64,000 bases of DNA from Gillisia mitskevichiae (GCF_003634585.1 NZ_RBLG01000004.1:1-64000); one strand, 5' to 3'; shown: positions 15,709 through 25,556, numbered from the stretch's first letter. Notes: generated by a model not told the origin, from the letters alone. Numbers and translations are program-made.

Positions 15709-17376
15709 ATGGCTGAAGTAATTAATATGCCTCGTTTAAGTGACACCATGGAAGAAGGTGTTGTTGCTAAATGGTTGAAGAAAGTTGGAGATAAGGTTGA
15801 AGAAGGAGATATTTTAGCTGAAATCGAAACAGATAAAGCTACTATGGAATTTGAGTCTTTTCATGAAGGGACTTTATTGCATATAGGAGTTGAAGAAGGT
15901 GAAACTGCACCGGTCGATAATTTACTTGCCATTATTGGTGAAAAAGGAGAAGATATTTCTGGATTATTGAAAGGGGATAGTAAATCTTCAAATAAGGAAA
16001 AAACCAAAACTGAGTCTAAAGATGCTTCAAAAGAAGCTCCAGTTGCAGATTCTAAAGATAAAAAAGAAGAGCAATCTGAATCTACAAGTGAGATCCCAGA
16101 GGGAGTAGAGGTAATTAATATGCCTAGACTTAGTGATACCATGGAAGAAGGAACAGTGGCGTCTTGGCTTAAAAAAGAAGGCGACACCGTAGAAGAGGGA
16201 GATATTTTAGCTGAAATCGAAACCGATAAAGCTACTATGGAATTTGAGTCTTTTTATAGTGGAACTTTATTGAAAATTGGAGTTCAAGAAGGAGAAACTG
16301 TAAAAGTTGACACTTTACTTGCTATTATTGGGCCTAAAGGAACCGATGTTTCTGGAATTGGATCAGGGAAATCTGAGGCAAAATCTACTAATAGTAAGGA
16401 AGAAAATAATTCTCAGGACGAAGATTCTTCTAATGAAGCTTCAGAAGAGAAGTCGGAGGTAAATACTACCGAAGCCAAGGATGGAAGTAGAATTTTTGCT
16501 TCACCATTAGCGAAAAAGATCGCTGAAGATAAAGGTGTGGATCTTGCCGATGTAAAAGGTTCTGGTGAAAATGGGCGAATTGTAAAGAAAGATGTAGAAT
16601 CTTTCCAAGTTTCAGCCAAACCAGCCGCTGAAAAAGTTGAGAGTCCTGCAGCTTCTTCAGAAAAAACGGTTCAAACATATATGCCAGCGGGGGAAGAATC
16701 TTTTGAGGAGATCAAAAATTCCCAGATGCGTAAAACTATAGCTAAACGTCTAGGAGAATCTAAGTTTACTGCTCCTCACTACTATTTAACAATAGAAGTG
16801 AATATGGAAACTGCTATGGCATCTAGAAAACAGATAAACGAAATTCCAGATGTTAAGGTTTCATTCAATGATATGGTGATCAAGGCTTCTGCTATGGCAT
16901 TGAGAAAACATCCTAGAGTTAATTCTCAATGGACTGGAGACAATACTAAAATTGCAAAACATATTCATATGGGAGTTGCGGTTGCAGTAGAAGATGGATT
17001 GGTAGTACCTGTTGTGAAATTTGCAGATCAACTTTCAATGACTCAAATTGGCGCTAAAGTAAAAGATCTTGCTGGGAAATCTAGAAATAAAAAGCTGCAA
17101 CCATCAGAAATGGAAGGAAGTACTTTTACGGTTTCTAATCTTGGAATGTTTGGGATCACAGAATTCACTAGTATTATAAATCAACCTAATTCGGCAATCC
17201 TATCTGTAGGAGCAATTGTAGAAAAACCGGTTGTGAAAAATGGGCAAATTGTAGTAGGTAATACGATGAAAGTTACCCTGGCTTGCGATCATAGAACTGT
17301 AGATGGTGCTACGGGAGCGGCTTTCTTACAAACATTAAAAGTGTATTTGGAGAACCCGGTAACTATGTTGGCATAA
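15709..17376 (+). CDS. pdhC: Pyruvate dehydrogenase E2, dihydrolipoamide acetyltransferase
   Basis: 555 residues. Two lipoyl domains (about 1-80 and 132-212) carry the lipoylated lysines K43 and K174, each in ETDKATMEFES. Acidic Lys/Ser/Glu-rich linkers (about 90-130 and 217-258) separate them from the E3-binding domain (about 261-297, IFASPLAKKIAEDKGVDL). The catalytic acetyltransferase domain follows and ends with DHRTVDG (H528 catalytic). The two lipoyl domains are alike even at DNA level (15709-15900 and 16105-16290), pointing to an internal duplication. A terminator lies at 17407-17434. Confidence 0.96.
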   Translation: MAEVINMPRLSDTMEEGVVAKWLKKVGDKVEEGDILAEIETDKATMEFESFHEGTLLHIGVEEGETAPVDNLLAIIGEKGEDISGLLKGDSKSSNKEKTKTESKDASKEAPVADSKDKKEEQSESTSEIPEGVEVINMPRLSDTMEEGTVASWLKKEGDTVEEGDILAEIETDKATMEFESFYSGTLLKIGVQEGETVKVDTLLAIIGPKGTDVSGIGSGKSEAKSTNSKEENNSQDEDSSNEASEEKSEVNTTEAKDGSRIFASPLAKKIAEDKGVDLADVKGSGENGRIVKKDVESFQVSAKPAAEKVESPAASSEKTVQTYMPAGEESFEEIKNSQMRKTIAKRLGESKFTAPHYYLTIEVNMETAMASRKQINEIPDVKVSFNDMVIKASAMALRKHPRVNSQWTGDNTKIAKHIHMGVAVAVEDGLVVPVVKFADQLSMTQIGAKVKDLAGKSRNKKLQPSEMEGSTFTVSNLGMFGITEFTSIINQPNSAILSVGAIVEKPVVKNGQIVVGNTMKVTLACDHRTVDGATGAAFLQTLKVYLENPVTMLA

Positions 17377-17406
17377 TCTAAAGACTTAATAGAATATAAT
17401 ATTTGA

Positions 17407-17434
17407 AAATCCCGCGCTATTGCGGGATTTTTTT
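17407..17434 (+). terminator. Terminator of the pdhA-pdhC operon
   Basis: AAATCCCGC (17407-17415) pairs perfectly with GCGGGATTT (17422-17430) around GCTATT, followed by T. The last T is also the first base of a TATCTTTA box (17434-17441) that may start the next gene. Confidence 0.9.
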
Positions 17435-17446
17435 ATCTTTATAACT

Positions 17447-18448
17447 ATGATAAAAATATTTATAAGAACAGCTAGTTTAGGACTGCTGTTTCTATTTTCC
17501 GCGTGTAACCTCACACAAAATTCTACTAAAGAAAAACAAATAATTGCGCCTACTGTAAATGCAGGGATTACCAAAGCTAATATTAGTGAGGATGTGTTGA
17601 AGGAGGAATTGGATTTTCTAACTTCGAACGACTTGAAAGGTCGAAATACAGGTTCTGAGGGGATAGAGAAAGCAGCTGCTTATATCGAGGGAATTCTCAA
17701 GAAGAATAAGGTTAAGCCATATTTCGAAACATATAGAGATTCCTTTGATGTAAAAGGATCCACTGGTTATAACATAATTGGTTTTGTTGAAGGAACAGAT
17801 CCAGTATTAAAAAAGGAGTTTTTAATAATTAGTGCTCATTATGATCATATAGGATTAGTTTCTCCAATTGCAAATGATTCCATAGCAAATGGTGCTAATG
17901 ATAATGCTGCAGGTTCTGTAGCAGTATTGGAATTGGCAAAATATTTTGGTGCTGCATCAAAAAATAAAAGAAGTATTCTCTTTGTTTTTCTTTCGGCGGA
18001 AGAAAAAGGGCTTTTGGGTTCTAAGCATTTGGCCAAACGATTAAAAGATGAAAAATTGGACCTTTATGTAAACTTTAATATTGAAATGATCGGTGTTCCT
18101 ATGGTAGAAAAAGATCATAAAGCATATTTAACTGGTTTTGAAGAATCTAATCTAGCTGAAAAATTTAATGAATATTCTGAAGAAAAAGTTTTAGGGTTTC
18201 TTCCGAAAGCGAAAGAATTTAATCTTTTTATGAGGAGCGATAATTATTCTTTTTACAAAGAATTTAATGTGCCAGCACAAACCATCAGCTCATTCGATTT
18301 TACTAATTATAATTATTATCATCAGGTTCAAGATGAGGCAGACAAGATGGATATTCCGTTTATGGCAGATCTAATTGAATCTATTATTCCTGGAATTTAT
18401 AAGATGGCGAATACACCAACAAAAGAAATAAAATTGAATAAAGAATGA
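17447..18448 (+). CDS. M28-family zinc aminopeptidase, lipoprotein
   Basis: 333 residues from the ATG at 17447. The lipobox LFSAC puts the lipidated cysteine near residue 20. It has the M28 metal and catalytic set: SAHYDHIG (H131), NGANDNAAG (D152), SAEEKGLLG (E185/E186), FNIEMIG and YYHQVQDEAD. It is likely an envelope-anchored aminopeptidase that trims peptides. It begins a compact five-gene run; its stop overlaps the next start (ATGA). A TATCTTTA box ends five bases before the ATG. Confidence 0.92.
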   Translation: MIKIFIRTASLGLLFLFSACNLTQNSTKEKQIIAPTVNAGITKANISEDVLKEELDFLTSNDLKGRNTGSEGIEKAAAYIEGILKKNKVKPYFETYRDSFDVKGSTGYNIIGFVEGTDPVLKKEFLIISAHYDHIGLVSPIANDSIANGANDNAAGSVAVLELAKYFGAASKNKRSILFVFLSAEEKGLLGSKHLAKRLKDEKLDLYVNFNIEMIGVPMVEKDHKAYLTGFEESNLAEKFNEYSEEKVLGFLPKAKEFNLFMRSDNYSFYKEFNVPAQTISSFDFTNYNYYHQVQDEADKMDIPFMADLIESIIPGIYKMANTPTKEIKLNKE

Positions 18449-19125
18449 AGCATGTTGTAATAACAGGAACGAGTAGAGGAATGGGGTTTGAAATGGTAAA
18501 GCTGTTTTCTGAAGCTGGCCATGATGTAATAGCACTTTCTAGAAAACCGGAATCACTTCAGGCATTGGGTTTGAAGAATGTACAAGTATTTGCTTGTGAT
18601 ATAACTAAGGAAGAAGAACTTCAAAAAATTGGAGATCATATTGAAGGGACTTGGAAAAAGGTAGATATATTAATAAACAATGCGGGTGCAATTTTAAACA
18701 AATCTTTTGCTGAAGCAACTCTTTCTGAATTTAAAGCTATTTATAATACGAATGTTTTTGGTGTAGCAGGATTAATTAAGCAATTACTTCCTTTTTTAGA
18801 TTCAAATTCTCACGTAATAAATATAAGTAGTATGGGAGGAGTTCAGGGTAGTATGAAGTTCCCAGGCTTATCTGCATATAGTTCTAGTAAAGGGGCGTTA
18901 ATAACTCTTACAGAAATGTTAGCTGAAGAATATAAAGAGAATGGCCCCTCATTTAATGTATTGGCTTTAGGTGCTGTTCAAACCGAAATGTTGGCAGAAG
19001 CATTTCCAGGTTATCAGGCACCGGTTTCTGCACTAGAAATGGCTAAGTATATTGTTGATTTTAGTCTTAACGGTCATAAGTATTATAACGGCAAACTTTT
19101 ACAGGTTTCTAATAGTACCCCTTAA
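18445..19125 (+). CDS. Short-chain dehydrogenase/reductase
   Basis: 226 residues, overlapping the peptidase gene by four bases. It is a Rossmann-fold NAD(P)-dependent oxidoreductase: TGTSRGMG (7-14), NNAG (78-81), and the catalytic pair in YSSSK (Y145, K149) with serine near 128-129. The substrate cannot be told. It is slightly shorter than most classical SDRs, with a reduced C-terminal lid. Confidence 0.92.
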   Translation: MKHVVITGTSRGMGFEMVKLFSEAGHDVIALSRKPESLQALGLKNVQVFACDITKEEELQKIGDHIEGTWKKVDILINNAGAILNKSFAEATLSEFKAIYNTNVFGVAGLIKQLLPFLDSNSHVINISSMGGVQGSMKFPGLSAYSSSKGALITLTEMLAEEYKENGPSFNVLALGAVQTEMLAEAFPGYQAPVSALEMAKYIVDFSLNGHKYYNGKLLQVSNSTP

Positions 19126-19135
19126 AAAGGAAGAA

Positions 19136-19735
19136 ATGAGTGAAGTTCTGGAGAAATATTTACCTAGTCATGCTGTATCTCCTATTTTCAAACTTATAGA
19201 AGATAATGATATTCATCTAAAGATTGTAAACGAAAGGGTAACACGTCATGGGGATTATAGAAGAAAAGAAAATGGCGGTCATCAAATTACCATCAATGCG
19301 AATTTAAATAAGTATCGATTTTTGATGACCTTAGTTCATGAAATTGCCCATTTAATTGCTTTCGAAAGATTTGGTAGGTCTATTAAACCACATGGAAGAG
19401 AGTGGAAATTCACTTTTCAGCAAATGATGTTACCATTTATAAGGCCTGAGATATATCCAATACAATTATTACCTTTAATAGCAAAACATTTCAAAAATCC
19501 TAAAGCTAGCAGTGATACCGATGCGCAATTATCTGTAGCTCTAAAAAGTTTTGATCCCGAAAATGATAAAAATTATATTTTTGAGCTTCCATTAGGTGGA
19601 GTTTTTAGAATTTATAATGGTAAAGTCTTCAAAAAAGGTGAAAAGAGGAGGAAGCGATATGAATGTGTAGAAATGGATACTGGAAGGATTTATTTATTTC
19701 AACCTAATGCCGAAGTGGAGTTAATAGCGGGCTAG
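19136..19735 (+). CDS. SprT-like zinc metalloprotease domain protein
   Basis: 199 residues from the ATG at 19136; the longer frame into the SDR gene lacks any family sequence. The SprT-like motif LVHEIAHLIAF (HExxH at 68-72) is followed by a third ligand in HGREW (H86). Proteins of this family include the DNA-protein-crosslink protease Spartan and bacterial SprT; this one lacks extra DNA-binding modules. It sits ten bases after the SDR gene, in the same run. Confidence 0.88.
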   Translation: MSEVLEKYLPSHAVSPIFKLIEDNDIHLKIVNERVTRHGDYRRKENGGHQITINANLNKYRFLMTLVHEIAHLIAFERFGRSIKPHGREWKFTFQQMMLPFIRPEIYPIQLLPLIAKHFKNPKASSDTDAQLSVALKSFDPENDKNYIFELPLGGVFRIYNGKVFKKGEKRRKRYECVEMDTGRIYLFQPNAEVELIAG

Positions 19736-19752
19736 AATTAAACAAAAAGAGA

Positions 19753-20841
19753 ATGATAATTTATAATCAAGATTATTACGCAGTAATTATGGCTGGTGGT
19801 GTAGGCTCCAGATTTTGGCCTTTAAGTACAGCAAAATATCCAAAGCAGTTTCATGATATGTTAGGCTTGGGGGAAACTTTATTGCAGAGTACCTTTAATA
19901 GACTTACTAAAGTAGTTCCTTACGAGAATATTCTTATTCTTAGTAACGAAGTTTACAACGATATTATCAAGGAACAATTACCAAAAATTACTCAGGAGCA
20001 AATTATTCTAGAGCCAGCAATGCGAAACACAGCTCCTTGCATCTTGTTGGCTGCAATGAAGATTAATAAAAAAAATCCGAATGCTGTAATGGTCGTAGCG
20101 CCTAGCGATCATTTTATTAATGATGAAGATGCCTTTGCGGCAGATATCAATTTGGCTTTTAAGGCTGCATATAAAGAAAATATCCTAGTAACATTGGGAA
20201 TAAAACCCACTTTTCCAAATACAGGTTACGGTTATATAAAGTATGGAAAAGAGGAGGGGATGAACCTTCAGAAAGTGGAGATTTTTACGGAAAAGCCAAC
20301 ATTAAGAAATGCTAAAAAGTATTTAGAAGATGGGAATTACGTATGGAATGCCGGCATCTTTATATGGAAAGCATCTTTTATCGCAGATTCCTTTAAAACC
20401 TTGCTTCCAGAAATGTTCAATCTTTTTGATGTTGGAAAAGAATATTTAAATACTTCTAAAGAAGAAAAGTTTGTTAAAGATACTTATCCCGAAGCGCAGA
20501 ATATTTCTATAGATTATGCGATCATGGAAAAATCCGATTCAGTATATGTAATTCCTGCTTCTTTTAAATGGAGCGATCTTGGTACTTGGGGCTCGTTACA
20601 TGAGGAGCTGCCAAAAGATGAAAGCGATAATGCGGTGGTAAATGCTCAGCTAATGCATCAAGATGCAAAAGGGAATATTATCTACACGCATAATCCAAAA
20701 GTCGTTTTCATAGATGGGTTAAAAGACTTTATAATAGTAGATGACAAGGATGTATTGATGATCGTACCAAAAGAAAAGGAACAAGATATCAAGGAGATTA
20801 GAAACAAGGTTATGAAAAAATTTGATGAGAATTTAGGATAA
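19753..20841 (+). CDS. manC: Mannose-1-phosphate guanylyltransferase
   Basis: 362 residues. It makes GDP-mannose from mannose-1-phosphate and GTP for surface glycans. The nucleotide-binding start MAGGVGSRFWPLS (13-25) with KYPKQF is typical. FTEKPT, GNYVWNAGIF and FKWSDLGTWGSL are the sugar- and metal-binding blocks. It has only the transferase domain, without the C-terminal isomerase of bifunctional enzymes. It lies 17 bp after the SprT-like gene. Confidence 0.94.
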   Translation: MIIYNQDYYAVIMAGGVGSRFWPLSTAKYPKQFHDMLGLGETLLQSTFNRLTKVVPYENILILSNEVYNDIIKEQLPKITQEQIILEPAMRNTAPCILLAAMKINKKNPNAVMVVAPSDHFINDEDAFAADINLAFKAAYKENILVTLGIKPTFPNTGYGYIKYGKEEGMNLQKVEIFTEKPTLRNAKKYLEDGNYVWNAGIFIWKASFIADSFKTLLPEMFNLFDVGKEYLNTSKEEKFVKDTYPEAQNISIDYAIMEKSDSVYVIPASFKWSDLGTWGSLHEELPKDESDNAVVNAQLMHQDAKGNIIYTHNPKVVFIDGLKDFIIVDDKDVLMIVPKEKEQDIKEIRNKVMKKFDENLG

Positions 20842-20843
20842 TA

Positions 20844-22283
20844 ATGGAGAATAATGATAACCTAGGTAGTAACCCTCCCGAGAAAGAAAATTTCGATATG
20901 GATTTAACCAAGGCCAGAGGTCTATGGGAGAATATTAGAGTTTTTATTTCTGAATTATTAGATATTCGTGCAGATACCGATAGGGAATCTACGGTAGAAG
21001 CCATTAAGAAAGATATTTCCTTTAAAGGCCATAATGCTTGGATCCTTATTTTTTCAATTTTTGTTGCCTCTATAGGACTGAATGTTGGGAGTGCTGCAGT
21101 TGTAATTGGAGCTATGCTTATTTCTCCTCTAATGGGGCCAATTGTAGGTATTGGTCTATCTGTAGCGATCAATGATGTTAGGATGTTGAAACGCTCCTTT
21201 ATTAATCTTGGTGTTATGGTATTTCTAAGTGTGCTTACGGCCACTTTTTATTTCTTTATATCACCAATTAAAATTCCTTCCCCAGAAATTATTGCCCGCA
21301 CTTATCCCACTATTTTGGATGTATTGGTTGCTATTTTTGGAGGACTTGCTTTAATAGTTGCAAAAACAAAGAAAGGAACTATAGCGAGTGTGATATTTGG
21401 AGTTGCTATAGCTACGGCATTAATGCCGCCACTTTGTACCGTAGGTTACGGCTTGGCAACCGGGAATATGCCATTTGCTAGCGGTGCTTTATACCTTTTT
21501 TCTATAAATGCAGTTTTTATAGCATTATCTACTTTCCTAGTTTCCAAATTACTTGGATTTCCATTAGTTAAATACGCAAACCAACAAAGAAGAAGACGGA
21601 TTGCCCAAATTGCAACAGCAATAGCAATAGTTATAATGATTCCAAGTGTAATCTTATTTGTTAATCTACTTAGAAAACAAGTTTTTATTTCTACCGCAGA
21701 GGAGTATTTAGCTAAGGTGATTAAATATCAAGGAACAGAAACGATTAAATATGAAGAAGATTTTAAGAAAAGAGAGATTGAAGTCTATCTAATTGGAAAT
21801 GTGGTTCCAGATATAACTATTCAAACCTGGCGAGAAGCTTTGAGTGATTTTGAAGCCTTAAAAGGAAGTAAGTTAATTATTCATCAAGGAACCAATGAAT
21901 CTGGTGGAGATATTAATCTATTGTCCTCTCAGGTAAAAAGCGGGATTTTAGAGGATCTTTATCTTAAGAATCAGGAGGTGATCGAAAATAAAGATGCGCA
22001 AATCAGTTTCTTAGAAAAAGAGTTATTAAAATATAAACAGGGGGATTTTTCTTTTGAGGAAATAAGCAGAGAATTGAAGATCAATTATCAGGACGTGGAA
22101 AATTTGACATATGCCAATACCATTTCCACTAATTTCAAAAAAATAGATACGATTCCTACTTTTAATGTGACTTGGGATAGTAGAATTAGAAAAGCAGATA
22201 AGATTACTGAGGTTAGAAAAATTGAAAAGTGGTTGGCTTTGAGATTAAAATTGGATACCCTTTTAGTAAGATCGCTTAATTAA
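20844..22283 (+). CDS. DUF389 (TIGR00341-type) membrane protein
   Basis: 479 residues, starting two bases after manC. A membrane domain of about six helices (residues about 68-280) contains the DUF389 signature GSAAVVIGAMLISPLMGPIVG. It is followed by a hydrophilic C-terminal region (about 290-479) that looks partly coiled (QVIENKDAQISFLEKELLK). The function of DUF389 proteins is not established; transport or stress roles have been proposed. The 3' end overlaps the convergent ABC-transporter gene by eight bases. Confidence 0.88.
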   Translation: MENNDNLGSNPPEKENFDMDLTKARGLWENIRVFISELLDIRADTDRESTVEAIKKDISFKGHNAWILIFSIFVASIGLNVGSAAVVIGAMLISPLMGPIVGIGLSVAINDVRMLKRSFINLGVMVFLSVLTATFYFFISPIKIPSPEIIARTYPTILDVLVAIFGGLALIVAKTKKGTIASVIFGVAIATALMPPLCTVGYGLATGNMPFASGALYLFSINAVFIALSTFLVSKLLGFPLVKYANQQRRRRIAQIATAIAIVIMIPSVILFVNLLRKQVFISTAEEYLAKVIKYQGTETIKYEEDFKKREIEVYLIGNVVPDITIQTWREALSDFEALKGSKLIIHQGTNESGGDINLLSSQVKSGILEDLYLKNQEVIENKDAQISFLEKELLKYKQGDFSFEEISRELKINYQDVENLTYANTISTNFKKIDTIPTFNVTWDSRIRKADKITEVRKIEKWLALRLKLDTLLVRSLN

Positions 22284-23043
22284 TTTCTTTAATTTGTGCA
22301 TCTCTTACCTTTTTAAATAGATCTGAAGAATATACAAAATCTGTTACTGTTTTATCATCGGTTTTAAAGATTTGAGATTTATCACCCTTCCAAGCTAGAA
22401 CACCATCTTTTAAAAACGCTATATTTTCTCCTATTTCTAATACCGAGTTCATATCGTGAGTGATAATTACAGTAGTAATATTATTTTCTCTTGTAAGCTC
22501 TTGTATTAGATTGTCAATAACAGTAGCCGTTGTTGGGTCTAATCCAGAATTAGGTTCATCGCAAAACAAGTATTTAGGTTTGTTTACAATAGCACGTGCA
22601 ATTGCCACTCGCTTTTGCATTCCTCCACTTATTTCCGCGGGATATTTATTTTCACTACCATCAAGATTTACACGTTTTAATACTTCAGCTACTCTGGCTT
22701 TTAATTCGCGCTTTCGCTGTTTTGTAAACATTCGTAAGGGAAACATTACGTTTTCTTCTACGGTCATAGAATCAAATAAAGCACCGCCTTGAAATAACAT
22801 TCCTACCTCTTTTCGAAGTTCACGTTGTTCTTCATCTGTAAAAGAAGAGTATGCTTTTCCATCATATTCTATACTTCCATTTTCGGGCTTAAATAGGCCT
22901 AGCATACATTTTAATAGCACACTTTTCCCAGAACCCGATTGTCCTATAATAAGATTAGTTTTACCTGCTTCAAAAACGAAGTCAATTCCTTTTAGAATTT
23001 CTTCGCCACTAAAACTTTTATGGAGATTTTTTACTTCTATCAT
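22276..23043 (-). CDS. ABC transporter ATP-binding protein, MlaF-like
   Basis: 255 residues. Walker A GQSGSGKS (34-41), the ABC signature ISGGMQKR and Walker B YLFCDEPNSGLDP are all intact. With the permease encoded upstream (sharing one base, TAATG) it makes an Mla/Ttg2-type lipid transporter that keeps phospholipid asymmetry in the outer membrane. The MCE-domain substrate-binding gene usually paired with these is not adjacent. Confidence 0.93.
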   Translation of the reverse strand: MIEVKNLHKSFSGEEILKGIDFVFEAGKTNLIIGQSGSGKSVLLKCMLGLFKPENGSIEYDGKAYSSFTDEEQRELRKEVGMLFQGGALFDSMTVEENVMFPLRMFTKQRKRELKARVAEVLKRVNLDGSENKYPAEISGGMQKRVAIARAIVNKPKYLFCDEPNSGLDPTTATVIDNLIQELTRENNITTVIITHDMNSVLEIGENIAFLKDGVLAWKGDKSQIFKTDDKTVTDFVYSSDLFKKVRDAQIKEIN

Positions 23044-23780
23044 TAGCTAAGTAATAATTGGGTTATCACGTAATTTGTTATAATAATTACCACACTCGTC
23101 CATACAAAAGAAGTTGTACTGGCATGACCTACTTCCAGAGCTCCACCTTTCATATAATAGCCATGATAAGCCGGAATTGTAGCAAGGATCATTGCAAAAA
23201 CAAAGGTTTTAATAAATGCGTACACAATATGAAAACCTTCAAAACCATCTTGAAGTCCGGTTAAGAATAGATCGCTCCCAACAAAACCTCCTAGTACAGC
23301 AGCTGCATAAGCACCTACAATCCCTAAAAACATTGAGATCGCGATTACAAAAGGATATGTAAGCATAGCGATTATCTTCGGAAATATGAGATAATTCAGC
23401 GAATTTATACCCATAACTTCAAGAGCATCAATTTGCTCTGTTACCCTCATAGATCCAATACTCGATGTTATAAATGAGCCAACTTTACCTGCCATGATAA
23501 TGGAGATGAATGTTGGTGCAAATTCCAGAATTATAGATTGTCTTGCAGCAAAAGCTATCAGGGTTTTTGGAATTAATGGATTGTTGAGGTTTAAAGCTGT
23601 TTGTATGGCAACAACTCCTCCGATGAAAAATGAAATAAAAGCAACTATTCCTAAAGAACCAATGATAAGCTCATTTATCTCTTTAAAAATTAATTCTCTT
23701 AAGACAGATCGCTTGGTCATTCTGCCAAACACGCCTTTAATCATTAAAAAGTATTCACCAATAGAATGGATGTAGCTCAT
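23043..23780 (-). CDS. MlaE-family ABC transporter permease
   Basis: 245 residues from the ATG at 23780; an upstream in-frame TTG is not needed. Five to six membrane helices carry the MlaE/DUF140 core (GVVAIQTALNLNN, LEFAPTFISIIMAGKVGSFI, RVTEQIDALEVMGI). It partners with the ATPase at 22276-23043 in lipid transport between the membranes. Confidence 0.93.
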   Translation of the reverse strand: MSYIHSIGEYFLMIKGVFGRMTKRSVLRELIFKEINELIIGSLGIVAFISFFIGGVVAIQTALNLNNPLIPKTLIAFAARQSIILEFAPTFISIIMAGKVGSFITSSIGSMRVTEQIDALEVMGINSLNYLIFPKIIAMLTYPFVIAISMFLGIVGAYAAAVLGGFVGSDLFLTGLQDGFEGFHIVYAFIKTFVFAMILATIPAYHGYYMKGGALEVGHASTTSFVWTSVVIIITNYVITQLLLS

Positions 23781-23865
23781 CAAGGAATTTTTGTAAAGCT
23801 AAAATACTAAATTTTAGCAGGAAACTATTTAACGTAGAATTAAAGTTTAAAGGCTATTTCTTTAG

Positions 23866-23873
23866 TATTTTTG
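23866..23873 (+). promoter_or_regulatory. -7 promoter element for pafA
   Basis: TATTTTTG, exact match to TAnnTTTG, 28 bp before the pafA ATG. The -33 box is poorly defined. Confidence 0.5.
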
Positions 23874-23901
23874 AAATAATTACAACCAGTTTCTCTTATT
23901 T

Positions 23902-25554
23902 ATGAAATATTCTATCACAGTTCTTTTAGTTATTATTCTATCCTTTGGTTCTTTTGCCCAAGTTAAAATAGATAAGTCTATTAATCCAGACAAACCGAAA
24001 TTGGTGGTTGGGGTTGTTGTAGACCAGATGAGGTACGATTATTTAACTCGCTTTTGGAAAAAATATGGGAATGAAGGATTTAAAAGGTTAGTGACAGAGG
24101 GTTATAATTTCAAAAACAATCATTTTAATTACATACCAACTTATACAGCCCCTGGACATGCTTCAGTATACACAGGAACTACTCCACAAAATCATGGAAT
24201 AATTAGCAATAGCTGGTATAACAAATTTGAAGAAAGATATATTTATTGTGTCACAGACGAGAATGTACAGCCACTAGGTACAAATGCATCGGCAGGACAA
24301 ATGTCTCCTAATAGATTATCTGCAACAACCATTGCAGATGAGAACAGATTGTTTACTCAAATGCGAGGAAAAACTATTGGGATCGCTTTAAAGGATAGAG
24401 GAGCAATTTTGCCAGCGGGTCATACAGCTAATGCTGCCTATTGGTTTCACGGACAAGAAGAAGGAAAATGGATAAGCAGTACTTTTTATATGGAGGAACT
24501 TCCAAAGTGGGTTAAGGAATTCAATATTTCTGGAACGGCACTTTCTTATATGAAACCTTGGGATGCTGTACAGAAATTAGATTCTTATTCAGAAAGCGGA
24601 GTAGATGAAAATTTATTTGAAACTGGATTTAATGGTAAGAAAACAGCTAGTTTTCCATACGATTTACAAGCTTTAGGAAAAGATAACGGTAATTACGATC
24701 TTTTAAAAGCTACGCCTTATGGAAATTCCTTAACAACAGATTTTGCAATTGCTGCAATTAAAGGTGAGGAATTAGGTAAAGATGAATTCACAGATTTTCT
24801 AACTGTAAGTTTCTCCAGTACAGATTACGTAGGACATAATTTCGGGGTTAATTCTAAAGAAATCGAAGATGCTTATTTAAGATTAGATTTAGATCTAGCC
24901 AGATTGCTTTCTAGTTTAGATGACCAGGTAGGAGAAGGGAATTATACTTTGTTTCTAACTGCAGATCACGGTGGTGGAGATGTACCTACATATTTAACGT
25001 CAGTTAAAATTCCATCTGGATATTTTGATGATCCAGAATTCGACACCAAATTAAAAGAGTTTATTTTTGAGAAATATAAAAAAGAGGATTTAGTTGAATC
25101 GGTTTCTAACTATCAGGTATTCTTCAATTACAGGACTTTGGCTGAAGCAGAAATAGATCGAACTACTTTTGAAAAAGAAATTGCACATTTTATTTTACAA
25201 TATCCAAAAGTGAGTAATGTGTTTACTCGTAGCCAATTAGAAAGCGGAAACTATACTGAAGGTATTTCCGGATTGGTACAAAGAGGATTTAATCAGAAGC
25301 GCAGCGGAGATGTTATTTTTGTCTTAGATCCCGCTGTTATCTCTTATACTACCACAACTGGTTCTACTCATGGTAGTGGATTTTCTTACGATACGCATGC
25401 GCCCTTAATTTTCTTCGGAAAAGGCATAAAGCAAGGAAGTACAGCTGTAAGGTCTGAAATAGTGGATATTGCACCAACGATCTCGGTATTATTGGGAATC
25501 GCATTTCCTAACTCGGCAACTGGTATACCTCTAAATGTGGTATTGGAGAAATAG
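23902..25554 (+). CDS. pafA: PafA-type alkaline phosphatase
   Basis: 550 residues with a signal peptide ending at FAQ (18-20). It is an alkaline phosphatase superfamily phosphomonoesterase of the Bacteroidota PafA type, known as not repressed by phosphate. Metal ligand D41 is in VVVDQM. The nucleophile threonine is T82 in TAPGHASVYTG, N103 is in ISNSWYN, and the K-x-R pair that binds phosphate is KDR (163-165), all as in the PafA of Elizabethkingia. TADHGGGDVP and STHGSGFSYDTHAP supply the remaining zinc ligands. Monocistronic. Confidence 0.94.
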   Translation: MKYSITVLLVIILSFGSFAQVKIDKSINPDKPKLVVGVVVDQMRYDYLTRFWKKYGNEGFKRLVTEGYNFKNNHFNYIPTYTAPGHASVYTGTTPQNHGIISNSWYNKFEERYIYCVTDENVQPLGTNASAGQMSPNRLSATTIADENRLFTQMRGKTIGIALKDRGAILPAGHTANAAYWFHGQEEGKWISSTFYMEELPKWVKEFNISGTALSYMKPWDAVQKLDSYSESGVDENLFETGFNGKKTASFPYDLQALGKDNGNYDLLKATPYGNSLTTDFAIAAIKGEELGKDEFTDFLTVSFSSTDYVGHNFGVNSKEIEDAYLRLDLDLARLLSSLDDQVGEGNYTLFLTADHGGGDVPTYLTSVKIPSGYFDDPEFDTKLKEFIFEKYKKEDLVESVSNYQVFFNYRTLAEAEIDRTTFEKEIAHFILQYPKVSNVFTRSQLESGNYTEGISGLVQRGFNQKRSGDVIFVLDPAVISYTTTTGSTHGSGFSYDTHAPLIFFGKGIKQGSTAVRSEIVDIAPTISVLLGIAFPNSATGIPLNVVLEK

Positions 25555-25556
25555 AA

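Noticed and set aside
15861-16678. Antisense frames over the E2 gene linkers
   Set aside because: They follow from low-complexity Lys/Ser/Glu coding on the plus strand; there is no start context or promoter.
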